15,394 nucleotides of DNA from an uncultured Oscillospiraceae bacterium (lineage in GTDB: Bacteria; Bacillota; Clostridia; Oscillospirales; Oscillospiraceae), in the NCBI GenBank assembly GCA_934623545.1, contig CAKTVN010000014.1, positions 1 to 15,394 on the forward strand. The letters run 5' to 3'. Both the position numbers and the translations under genes were made by a program. How positions within the stretch are numbered: the first letter of the stretch is position 1; the number at the start of each line of letters is the position of its first letter. Shown here piece after piece: positions 7,575 to 14,532 of the stretch. The notes beneath the pieces were generated by a model, which was not told where the DNA came from, made no database searches, and saw only the letters and a list, made by a program, of their open reading frames with translations.

Positions 7575-9059
7575 TCAATTTCCTCCTGTCGCATAGGACA
7601 AAATGTTTTGCTCTGTCGCGTCCGCGCAGCCGATCTCGGCTTTGATCCTGCCCTCATGCATGACAATGATGCGGTCGCTGATGCCGATGACCTCCGGCAG
7701 CTCCGACGAGATGACCATGATCGCCGCGCCCGCGTCGGCAAGCTCGCGGATGATCTTGTAGATCTCCGTCTTCGCGCCGACGTCCACGCCGCGCGTCGGC
7801 TCGTCGATGATGATGACCTTTGACTGCGTGATCATGGCGCGCGCGATCATGACCTTCTGCTGATTGCCGCCGGAAAGGTCGCCCACGGGCTGCTGCCCGC
7901 CCGCGCACTTGATCCGCAGCTCCTGAATGTACTTGTCGCAGCCCGCCTTCTCCGCCTTCGGGTCGAGCACGCCGTGGTGCGCCACCCGGTCGAGGATCGA
8001 GCTGACGATGTTATTGGAGATCGACATCTGCAAAAACAGCCCGTCGCCCTTGCGGTCCTCGGTGATGTAGACGATGCCGTCGCGCAGGGCGTCTCTGGCG
8101 ATCTTGTAATTCGTCTTTTTGCCCTCGAGCAGCACCTCGCCGCTGTCATAGCGGTCCGCGCCGAAGATGGCTCTGGCGACCTCGGTGCGCCCCGAGCCGA
8201 CCAGCCCGGAGAAGCCGACGATCTCGCCGCGGCGCAGCTGGAAGGAGACATCCTGAAAGCGCTTGCCGCAGAGGTTTTTGACCTCGAGACAGACCTCACC
8301 AGCCTGTTTTGTGTGCTCGGGATAGATGTTTTTGATCTTTCGCCCCGTCATATACTCGATGAGCAGGTCCTTCGTCACGTCCTTATAATCCTTCGTGCAG
8401 ACATAGGTTCCGTCCTTCAGGACGGTGCAGCGGTCCGCGATCTCGGCAAGCTCCTCGAGCCGGTGCGAGATGTAGATGATGCTCATGCCCTGCGCGCGGA
8501 GCTTCTTGATCAGCGCGAACAGGACCTGCGTCTCCGGCAGCGTCAGGACCGAGGTCGGCTCGTCCATGATCAAAATGCGCGCGTTCAGCGCGACCGCCTT
8601 CGCGATCTCGACGAACTGCTTCTGCGCGATGCCGAGCTTTTCCAGCGGCGTCTGCGGCTTGAAGCTCGCGCCGACCTGCTCCATCGCCTCCTGCGCCTTC
8701 CGGCGCATCTCCTTTTCGCGGATGACGCCGCCCTTGCTCGGGAACTGCCCCATCATGATGTTATCCGCGACCGTGAGACAGTCGACCAGCGCCTGCTCCT
8801 GATAGATGACGGCGATGCCGTTGCTCCGCGCCTTTTCCGGCGAGGAGAGGTCGACCTCTTTGCCATCCATGTAAATGGTTCCTTCGTCCTTGCTGTAAGA
8901 GCCGCCGAGGATCTTCATCAGTGTGGACTTTCCGGCGCCGTTTTCGCCCAGCAGCGCGTGTACCTCGCCGGGGCGGATCTGCAAATTCACGCCGCCAAGC
9001 GCCTGAATGCCGCCGAAGCGCTTTTTGATGCCGGTCATTTCAAGTATGTATTCGCTCAA
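7575..9059 (-). CDS. RbsA/MglA-like two-domain sugar ABC transporter ATPase
   Basis: 494-residue cytoplasmic ATPase energising the permease encoded next. Domain 1 has a full Walker A (GENGAGKST, 38-46), Walker B ILIMDE (162-167) and a weak signature around LGIAQKQ (142-148), as is usual in this family. Domain 2 has the family's non-canonical P-loop GLVGSGRT (285-292), signature LSGGNQQ (395-401), Walker B IIIDE (416-420) and the RGVDVGAK stretch. It is therefore intact, in contrast to the related protein at 13042-14439. The start codon appears to be TTG: GGAGG sits nine bases upstream, and the next in-frame ATG would cut into the first beta strand. The gene begins 29 bases after the lactonase-like gene and ends one base before the permease ATG. 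Confidence 0.95.
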   Translation of the reverse strand: MSEYILEMTGIKKRFGGIQALGGVNLQIRPGEVHALLGENGAGKSTLMKILGGSYSKDEGTIYMDGKEVDLSSPEKARSNGIAVIYQEQALVDCLTVADNIMMGQFPSKGGVIREKEMRRKAQEAMEQVGASFKPQTPLEKLGIAQKQFVEIAKAVALNARILIMDEPTSVLTLPETQVLFALIKKLRAQGMSIIYISHRLEELAEIADRCTVLKDGTYVCTKDYKDVTKDLLIEYMTGRKIKNIYPEHTKQAGEVCLEVKNLCGKRFQDVSFQLRRGEIVGFSGLVGSGRTEVARAIFGADRYDSGEVLLEGKKTNYKIARDALRDGIVYITEDRKGDGLFLQMSISNNIVSSILDRVAHHGVLDPKAEKAGCDKYIQELRIKCAGGQQPVGDLSGGNQQKVMIARAMITQSKVIIIDEPTRGVDVGAKTEIYKIIRELADAGAAIMVISSELPEVIGISDRIIVMHEGRIKAEIGCADATEQNILSYATGGN

Positions 9060-9088
9060 ACGACTCTTCCTCCATCCTCTTCAAGGTC

Positions 9089-10081
9089 TCAAGGCTCGAT
9101 GTCCAGCCAGCTCATCGTCGCGGGCATCTCGTGCGCGGTGTTGACCTTTCCGTCGTCCGTGACCAGATCGAAGCAGGAGACGATGATCCGTCCGTCCCAG
9201 ATGCACGGCTCGCCGGGCTCGTCCAGCTCGCCGTGGAAGCCGTCGGTGTCGGGGCTCTGCGCGACGCGGCGCACCTCGCCGTCCGGAGAGACGCGGACGA
9301 TGGCGTTTGCCGAGAAATCCGCAATGTAAATGTTGCCGTGCTCGTCGACGGTCATGCCGTCGGTCGACTTCAGCTCCTCGGGGTTTTTCGCCCAGGGCTT
9401 GTTTTCAATCAGGCTTCCGTCCGGACCGATCTTCAGCCGGTAGACCTCGCCGTCGCCGAAGTTGCCGATCAGAAGGTCGCCGTTTCGGTCAAACACGATG
9501 CCGTCCACGCCGTACTGGCAAGCCGGGTTCTTCGTCTCAAACAGCGCGAAGATGTTCGGGTCGTCGAGCGTGTTGGTGATCGCGATGTCATGGTCGTCCA
9601 GCGCGAAGCGGTATACGCAGCTGGCAAGGTTCCCGCTTTCCGTCTTGACCTTTTCCAGCGTGCTCTGCGTCACGTACATATAGCCGTCGCGGATGCGGAT
9701 GCCGTTCGGGTGCTCCATGCCGTAGGCGACGGTCGTCACCTTCTCGATCCGGTCGCCGTCCATGCGCACGCGCAGGATCCGTCCTTGGAACTTCAGCTCC
9801 GGAAGTCCCGTCCAGCCCTGATTGTCCACGATGTAAAGGTCGTGGTCCGGTCCGAAGGCGATGCCCATCGAGCGCGCCTCGTTCGTCACGGGGTTCTTCG
9901 GCACGTCAAACCATTTCCGGATGGTCCCGTCCTTGCTGATGCGGACGATGCAGCTCGGCATCGTCAGATCGGCGAAATTGGGGCACGACAGGATGAGGTC
10001 GCCGTTGATATCCGGCTCCATTCCGTCCGGGGTGGAAACATACTCCTCCGGCAGCAGTGCAAATAATTTCGGTTCCTGCAT
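9089..10081 (-). CDS. SMP-30/gluconolactonase-like beta-propeller protein
   Basis: 330-residue soluble protein without a signal peptide, so probably cytoplasmic. Propeller-blade repeats such as FGPDHDLYIVDN, FDRNGDLLIGNF and VDEHGNIYIADF are spread along the chain. Family metal-site candidates are present: EHPNGI (N126) and STDGMTVDE (D241), with an acidic residue near the N-terminus (TPDGMEPD). Known members hydrolyse sugar lactones using a divalent metal, and some relatives are strictosidine-synthase-like. A lactonase step in the sugar-like pathway of this operon is the simplest reading but is inferred. It is the first gene of the leftward run. GGAG lies nine bases before the ATG. Confidence 0.88.
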   Translation of the reverse strand: MQEPKLFALLPEEYVSTPDGMEPDINGDLILSCPNFADLTMPSCIVRISKDGTIRKWFDVPKNPVTNEARSMGIAFGPDHDLYIVDNQGWTGLPELKFQGRILRVRMDGDRIEKVTTVAYGMEHPNGIRIRDGYMYVTQSTLEKVKTESGNLASCVYRFALDDHDIAITNTLDDPNIFALFETKNPACQYGVDGIVFDRNGDLLIGNFGDGEVYRLKIGPDGSLIENKPWAKNPEELKSTDGMTVDEHGNIYIADFSANAIVRVSPDGEVRRVAQSPDTDGFHGELDEPGEPCIWDGRIIVSCFDLVTDDGKVNTAHEMPATMSWLDIEP

Positions 10082-10109
10082 CTTTCATTTCTCCAATCGC
10101 AAAAGAGTG

Positions 10110-10135
10110 GTGTCGGCGTCCGCCGACGCTTTTTT
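10110..10135 (+). terminator. Terminator-like hairpin in the divergent region, oriented rightward
   Basis: GTCGGCG (10112-10118) and CGCCGAC (10121-10127) are perfect inverted arms, extendable by a wobble and a G-C pair. They are followed on the plus strand by a run of six T (10130-10135). This looks like an intrinsic terminator for rightward transcription, yet no rightward gene precedes it. In the leftward transcript it would be a hairpin in the leader of the lactonase-like gene, about 30 bases before its start codon. Confidence 0.55.
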
Positions 10136-10143
10136 CATTTTCT

Positions 10144-10172
10144 ATTTTACCGATTTGCGGTCAAAATAAAAG
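10144..10172 (-). promoter_or_regulatory. Weak candidate promoter of the leftward catabolic operon
   Basis: The best -10-like hexamer on the minus strand is TAAAAT (10149-10144). At 17 bases upstream the -35 position reads CTTTTA, a poor match. A promoter lacking a good -35 would fit control by an activator such as an AraC-type response regulator. It would start transcription just before the leader hairpin. This call is tentative. Confidence 0.3.
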
Positions 10173-10250
10173 GTAACTACATCCCGGAAAGGTGTCATAT
10201 TTCCCGCTCTTTCTGTGCGCTTCGTTCAATTCCGCGCACACCTTTCCCGG
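10169..10250. promoter_or_regulatory. Candidate operator cluster upstream of the catabolic operon
   Basis: AAAGGT occurs at 10169-10174 and 10188-10193, 19 bases apart in the same direction, and inverted (ACCTTT) at 10240-10245. The last two lie inside longer inverted arms, CCCGGAAAGGTGT (10183-10195) and ACACCTTTCCCGG (10238-10250), matching at 12 of 13 positions with 42 bases between. Nested inside, TGTGCGC (10214-10220) and GCGCACA (10234-10240) are perfect inverted repeats. The first two copies lie at and just upstream of the weak -35 position, where an AraC-type activator would bind as tandem half-sites. Confidence 0.45.
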
Positions 10251-10298
10251 TCATTTTGTGGATTTCGTCATTTTGCATGATTCCGTCGCCGCATTTTG
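10250..10298. repeat. CATTTTG direct repeats in the divergent region
   Basis: GTCATTTTG occurs at 10250-10258 and 10267-10275 (17 bases apart; 12 of 17 positions match between the two units), and CATTTTG recurs at 10292-10298. They lie between the operator cluster and the rightward promoter. They could be regulator half-sites or simple AT-rich chance. Confidence 0.4.
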
Positions 10299-10349
10299 TT
10301 CAAAATATCCATTCTTCTCCGGAAGCCGCCCTCTGAGCCGCGCGGCGGC

Positions 10350-10378
10350 TTGACAATCCCGGCAGAACTCTTTACAAT
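10350..10378 (+). promoter_or_regulatory. Near-consensus sigma-A promoter of the regulatory operon
   Basis: TTGACA (10350-10355, perfect -35) and TACAAT (10373-10378, 5/6 match to -10) are spaced exactly 17 bases. A start near 10385 gives a leader of about 25 bases containing the GGAGGAGGG ribosome binding site. Such a strong core implies constitutive or repressible expression of the two-component operon. Confidence 0.85.
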
Positions 10379-10410
10379 GCAAGCAATCATTTTTTGGAGG
10401 AGGGATGCAA

Positions 10411-12018
10411 ATGCGGGTCATCATCTGCGACGACGAGGAGAAGGTCTGCCAGCTGATCCACGATCTGATCGACTGGGACGCGCTCGGCATCGAGCAGGTC
10501 AAATCCGCGCACTCCGGCTTTGAGACCATCGAGCTGACACAGAGCTTCCATCCGGATCTCATCATCTCCGACGTGCGGATGCCGGGCTGCCCCGGCTCGG
10601 AGCTGGTGCGGATCATCCGGAAGATCAGCCCGGACACGGACTTCATCATGATCAGCGGCTATCACTATGCCGAGTATCCGCAGTCCATCCTCGATTTTGA
10701 CATTGTGGACTATCTGCTCAAGCCCATCGACCGCGAGGAGCTCTACTCCGCCGTGAAAAAGGCGAAGGCGCGCTATCTTGCGCGCACCGGCGGCGCGCCG
10801 GTGCATCCGGACGCATCCTCGCTGCCTTCCGGCGCGCGGAGCATCTGCTGCCCCGGGCTGTTTACGGATTTTCTCTCCTCCGCCGCGGCGCGCGCCGTCT
10901 CCGAGACAGAGCTTGATCTGCGCTACAGTCTGCGCTTGCAGGAGGGCTGCTATCTCCCCGCGATCTTCCGCCTTTGCAGCCGGAATTACGACCACATGGG
11001 AAAGGCGCTCTCACTTTTGGAGCAGCGGCTGGATATGCTTCTGACCCGCTTTCTGCCGCAGGAGGTCTTCTCGTGCTATCACACGGAGGACCTGTGCCTG
11101 TATCTTCTGCTGAACTTCCCCGCTCCGCTTCAGACCGCCGTCCGCCGGAGCCTGCGCAATCTGCAATACGAGCTCTGCTGCAGCATCCTCGTCTTTCCGG
11201 AGACCGTGCTGACACCGACCATCGGTCCGCTCGCGACCTCTCTTTCCGCGCTGCGCGGCGCGTGGAGCGCCACCCAGCAGCTGAGCCTTCAAAGCCTGAT
11301 CCCGTCGCAGAGCGGCGTCTCAGAGACCGGCGTGACTCCGCTCACACGGCTCTCCGTTCTCCCCTGCTGGACCACGTTTCAGCAGGAGCTTTACGCCGCC
11401 GCCTCCGCGCTGGACCCTGAGCGCGTGCGCGAATGCTTCCAGACGCTCCGGCGCAGCATCCAGCCGGTCTGCGGCACGCTGGACGGGCGCGACTGCTGGC
11501 TCTCGCTGCATCACATCGTGCAGTCGTTCTGGTACCGGCTGAGTCTGCACGGCGGAACGCTTCCGGATTTTGACGCCTTTGCCGAGCAGTATGCCCGCAT
11601 CCTGCGCTGCTGCGCCACGCTGGACGAGCTTCTTCAGGCTGCGGAGGACTTCTTCCGCAGCGCCATCACGAACGTCGAAAACGACCGCCAGACCGGTCGC
11701 TTTCACGAGCTGGAGCAGGTACGCGCGTTCATCGAGCACCACTATGCCGAGCGCCTGACCTTACAGCAGTTGCAGCAGGCGACCGGCATCGGCGACCTCG
11801 ACGCGCTCTTTGCCGGCGAGATGCAGCGCTCGTTCGAGGACTATCTGACCGAGGTGCGCATCACGCACGCCAAGCAGCTGCTCCGCGACGCGAGCATCCC
11901 GCTGCGCCTCATCCCCGCTCTGACCGGATATTCCGATTTTACCGCCTTCAAGCGCGCGTTCATAAGGCTCAACGGGCTGCATCCGCGCGTTTTCCGCAAG
12001 CTTTACAGGAAGGATTGA
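10411..12018 (+). CDS. YesN-type response regulator with AraC-type DNA-binding domain
   Basis: 535-residue cytoplasmic regulator. The receiver domain (1-120) has D7/D8, phospho-acceptor D54 (IISDVRMPG), S82 (MISGY) and K104 (LLKP). A long middle region of no recognised domain follows, then an AraC-type double helix-turn-helix at about 433-535. Its second half is standard (GYSDFTAFKRAF), while the first recognition helix (LDALFAGEMQRSF) has lost the usual Thr-Gly turn. The ATG at 10411 is preferred over 10405 because GGAGGAGGG ends six bases before it and the protein then starts directly with MRVIICDDE. It is the first gene of the operon and is followed four bases later by its kinase. Likely targets are its own divergent region and thus the GRE/transporter operon (inference). 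Confidence 0.94.
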   Translation: MRVIICDDEEKVCQLIHDLIDWDALGIEQVKSAHSGFETIELTQSFHPDLIISDVRMPGCPGSELVRIIRKISPDTDFIMISGYHYAEYPQSILDFDIVDYLLKPIDREELYSAVKKAKARYLARTGGAPVHPDASSLPSGARSICCPGLFTDFLSSAAARAVSETELDLRYSLRLQEGCYLPAIFRLCSRNYDHMGKALSLLEQRLDMLLTRFLPQEVFSCYHTEDLCLYLLLNFPAPLQTAVRRSLRNLQYELCCSILVFPETVLTPTIGPLATSLSALRGAWSATQQLSLQSLIPSQSGVSETGVTPLTRLSVLPCWTTFQQELYAAASALDPERVRECFQTLRRSIQPVCGTLDGRDCWLSLHHIVQSFWYRLSLHGGTLPDFDAFAEQYARILRCCATLDELLQAAEDFFRSAITNVENDRQTGRFHELEQVRAFIEHHYAERLTLQQLQQATGIGDLDALFAGEMQRSFEDYLTEVRITHAKQLLRDASIPLRLIPALTGYSDFTAFKRAFIRLNGLHPRVFRKLYRKD

Positions 12019-12022
12019 TCGC

Positions 12023-13042
12023 ATGAAAAAACAGCCCACCAGCTATCTGACGTCGCGCGTGATTTTTCTGCTCGCCGCATCGCTCGGCGTCTTCCTGTTT
12101 CTGCTCATCTCGCTGCTGCTCTGCCGCGACACGCTTCAGCTGTACATCGTGCCGGCGGCGCTGCTGCTTCTGGCGCTGCTGACCGTGTATTTCGTGCGCT
12201 ATATCTACCTGCCCTACCGCGAGATCCAGAAGACCATGATCCTTTTCGCCTCCGGCTACACCTATGACGCGCCGCTGGAGCAGCGGCACTACTTCTGCCC
12301 CGCCGAGGAGCAGATGATCCGCCGCTTCTCCGAGATCGTGAACCGCAACACACTGCTGGATATCTCGAAAAAGCAGGCGGAGTACCTCGCGCTGCAAAAT
12401 CAGATCAACCCGCACTTTCTCTACAACACGCTCGAAAGCATCCGCGGCGAGGCGATGGCGTCGGGGCTGGACGATCTTGCGAACATGACCGAGGCAATGG
12501 CGAAATTCTTCCGCTACAGCATTTTCAATGTCAATCACCTCGTCCATCTGGAGGAGGAGCTGATGAACATCGAAAACTACTTCCGCATCCAGCATTACCG
12601 CTTCGGCGACAAGCTGAATCTCGTCATCGAGTCGCCGCCGGAGGATACGGAGGCGGCATACCGCTGCCTCATGCCGAAGATGACGCTTCAACCGATCGTC
12701 GAAAACGCAGTCTACCACGGCATTGAGCCAAAGCTCGGGACCGGCACGCTGCGCATCCGGATCGAGCTGACGCAGAAGCGCCTGATCGTCACCGTTTCGG
12801 ACGACGGGCTCGGGATGGAGCCAGAAAAGCGCGACGCGCTCAACCAGAAGCTCAGCATGATCTCCATCGACGAGATCCAGTCGGACAAGCCGAACCGCAA
12901 CGGCATCGCGCTCATCAACGTCAACACGCGCATCAAGCTCCTGTTCGGCGAGGCATACGGGCTGCACATCTTCAGCTCGCCCAACGTCGGGACAGACGTC
13001 GTCGTCACGCTTCCGCTGCACATCGAGGGAGGAACCGGCTGA
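12023..13042 (+). CDS. Short YesM-type sensor histidine kinase without extracytoplasmic sensor domain
   Basis: 339-residue membrane kinase. Two hydrophobic segments, about 12-34 and 40-60, are joined by only a handful of residues, so there is no external ligand domain. Typical YesM proteins are near 570-600 residues with a large sensor. After a short linker comes the His-kinase core: QNQINPHFLYN with phospho-acceptor H131, the N box QPIVENAVYHG (N228), the G box DDGLGM (260-265) and GIALINVNTRIKLLFG. All catalytic motifs look intact. The start lies four bases after the response regulator stop. The stop overlaps the next ATG by one base (TGATG), so the downstream ABC-like protein is translationally coupled. 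The signal must come from inside the membrane, the cytoplasm or a partner protein; the coupled pseudo-ATPase is the prime candidate (inference). Confidence 0.94.
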   Translation: MKKQPTSYLTSRVIFLLAASLGVFLFLLISLLLCRDTLQLYIVPAALLLLALLTVYFVRYIYLPYREIQKTMILFASGYTYDAPLEQRHYFCPAEEQMIRRFSEIVNRNTLLDISKKQAEYLALQNQINPHFLYNTLESIRGEAMASGLDDLANMTEAMAKFFRYSIFNVNHLVHLEEELMNIENYFRIQHYRFGDKLNLVIESPPEDTEAAYRCLMPKMTLQPIVENAVYHGIEPKLGTGTLRIRIELTQKRLIVTVSDDGLGMEPEKRDALNQKLSMISIDEIQSDKPNRNGIALINVNTRIKLLFGEAYGLHIFSSPNVGTDVVVTLPLHIEGGTG

Positions 13043-14439
13043 TGCGCTATGAGCTTCTGCGGCTGGACCATGTCTCGAAATTCCAGAATGACAGCACCAT
13101 CCTGCGCAATGTCAACCTCACGGTCTACCGGGGCGAGATCATGGGGCTCATGCACATCAGCTCGCTCGGGCTTCCGCAGCTCATCGAGCTGATCTGCCAC
13201 AACCGCCCCATCGACTTCGGCAACATCTACTTCGACGGGCACCTGGTCAACACCTACCGCTACAACGACAATTCCAAAAATCCGGTCTTTGTCGTCGACG
13301 AGACCTGCCGCCTGTGCGCGGGCGTGTCCATCGCGGAAAACTTCTATCAGATGGGCGCGAAGCCCCATCCGCGGCTCTATCACCGCCGCACGCTCGCCGC
13401 GCGCGCGGAGAAGCTCCTGTCCGAGTTCGATCTTCCGCTCTCCGCCGACAGCACCAGCGACGCGCTGACCCCCGGCGAGCGCAGCATCGTTGAGATGCTC
13501 TGCGCTTACATCCATGGGCAGAATCTCATCATCCTCTGGGAGCCGGAATCCTATCTGAGCGAGACGGAGCTCGACACGCTGTTTGACTATGCGCGCAGGC
13601 TTTCCGCGCGCGGAATGTCGTTTCTCTATGTCGGCATCCACGCGGAAAAGCTCTTTTCCGTCTGTGAGCGTCTCGCACTGATGGACCGGGGCAGCATCGT
13701 CAAAATTTTCACCAAGGCGGAGATGAACGACGCGCAGCTCGCGCCCTTTCTCTCCCCGCCGCCCGCCCCGGCGCACGCCGCGCATCCCACGCAGACGCTC
13801 CTCCAGTTCCGGAACGTGCGCTCGCCGCATCTGAAAAGCGTCTCGTTTCAGGTCCAGAAGGGCAGCTGCGCCGTACTGGTCGACCGGCTCGGGAACGCCT
13901 CGGACGACATCATGCGCATCATGAGCCTTTCCCGCCCCGCCGCCGCGGGCGAGATCTTTCTGGACGGCATCCCGTACCGCGGGCACTGCGCCCGCCGGCT
14001 GCGCGGCAGCGTCGCCTTCATACCCTCGCACCCATTGCAGGAGCAGCTCTTCCCCGATATGTCCTACATGGACAATCTGTGTATGCTGCTCGATCTGAAG
14101 CGCCGTGCGCATCTCAAGCGAAGCTGCATCGAGCGCAGCATCCTCCGCGAATACGGCGGGCGCATCGGCGCCGATATCCACGCGCGCGACCTGCACGCCC
14201 TGTCCACCGGCGCGCTGTATGATCTCGTGTATTACCGCGTGCTTCTGATGCACCCGAAGCTCGTCTTCATCGACCGCCCGTTTGCCGGCTGCGACTGGAT
14301 GCTGCGCCGCCGGATCCAGTCGCTCATCCAGACGCTGCAAGCCGACGGCATCACGGTCGTGCTGCTCACAATGACTGCTGCGGACACGGTCTCGCTGGCG
14401 GATACGGTCTACGATCTTCCGAGCTGCGCCGCGCAATAG
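13042..14439 (+). CDS. Degenerate RbsA/MglA-like double ABC protein, probable pseudo-ATPase of a two-component operon
   Basis: 465-residue cytoplasmic protein with the two-domain layout of sugar importer ATPases, close to the intact 494-residue ATPase at 7575-9059. Domain 1 (about 4-235): the P-loop position after GEIMGL reads HISSLGLPQ, so Lys, Ser and Thr become L44, P45 and Q46; the signature is LTPGE (142-146); Walker B is IILWEP with Asp replaced by W166 although E167 stays; the switch His position is I199. Domain 2 (about 252-460): the P-loop position is DRLGNASD (281-288), the signature LSTGA (387-391), and Walker B FIDRP has the catalytic Glu replaced by R412. ATP hydrolysis is therefore unlikely. 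The reading frame is long and unbroken, with an A/P-rich hinge near 236-250, so it is under selection and not a decaying gene. It probably acts as a signalling or docking partner for the coupled kinase; this role is inferred. Confidence 0.88.
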   Translation: MRYELLRLDHVSKFQNDSTILRNVNLTVYRGEIMGLMHISSLGLPQLIELICHNRPIDFGNIYFDGHLVNTYRYNDNSKNPVFVVDETCRLCAGVSIAENFYQMGAKPHPRLYHRRTLAARAEKLLSEFDLPLSADSTSDALTPGERSIVEMLCAYIHGQNLIILWEPESYLSETELDTLFDYARRLSARGMSFLYVGIHAEKLFSVCERLALMDRGSIVKIFTKAEMNDAQLAPFLSPPPAPAHAAHPTQTLLQFRNVRSPHLKSVSFQVQKGSCAVLVDRLGNASDDIMRIMSLSRPAAAGEIFLDGIPYRGHCARRLRGSVAFIPSHPLQEQLFPDMSYMDNLCMLLDLKRRAHLKRSCIERSILREYGGRIGADIHARDLHALSTGALYDLVYYRVLLMHPKLVFIDRPFAGCDWMLRRRIQSLIQTLQADGITVVLLTMTAADTVSLADTVYDLPSCAAQ

Positions 14440-14467
14440 CCCTTTGCGGTCTCGCCCGGCGCGCGGC

Positions 14468-14495
14468 TTGCATTTTCGGTAAAAAGCTGTATACT
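14468..14495 (+). promoter_or_regulatory. Candidate promoter of the TIGR04255-like gene
   Basis: TTGCAT (14468-14473) and TATACT (14490-14495) are separated by 16 bases in the 93-base gap after the pseudo-ATPase gene. The -10 matches at 5/6, the -35 only at 3/6. A start near 14502 gives a leader of about 30 bases with AAGGAAGG before the ATG. This suggests the last gene is a separate transcription unit. Confidence 0.55.
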
Positions 14496-14532
14496 GGAAG
14501 CATCCGAAAAAGCTGAAAAGGAAGGCGCTGTC

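Noticed and set aside
7574..7741. N-terminal extension of the permease
   Set aside because: Arg/Ser-rich translation is another frame of the ATPase gene; AGGAGG directly precedes the internal ATG at 7573.
12712..14436. Minus-strand open frame of 574 codons opposite the kinase and pseudo-ATPase genes
   Set aside because: Composition typical of a shadow frame; the plus strand here encodes clear kinase motifs and an ABC-type fold. The same reasoning removes the long frames at 644-1954, 7974-9329 and 11969-13021.
13042..14439. The degenerate ABC protein as a working transporter ATPase or as a decaying pseudogene
   Set aside because: Key ATP-binding and catalytic residues are replaced in both domains, yet the frame is intact, full length and translationally coupled to the kinase.
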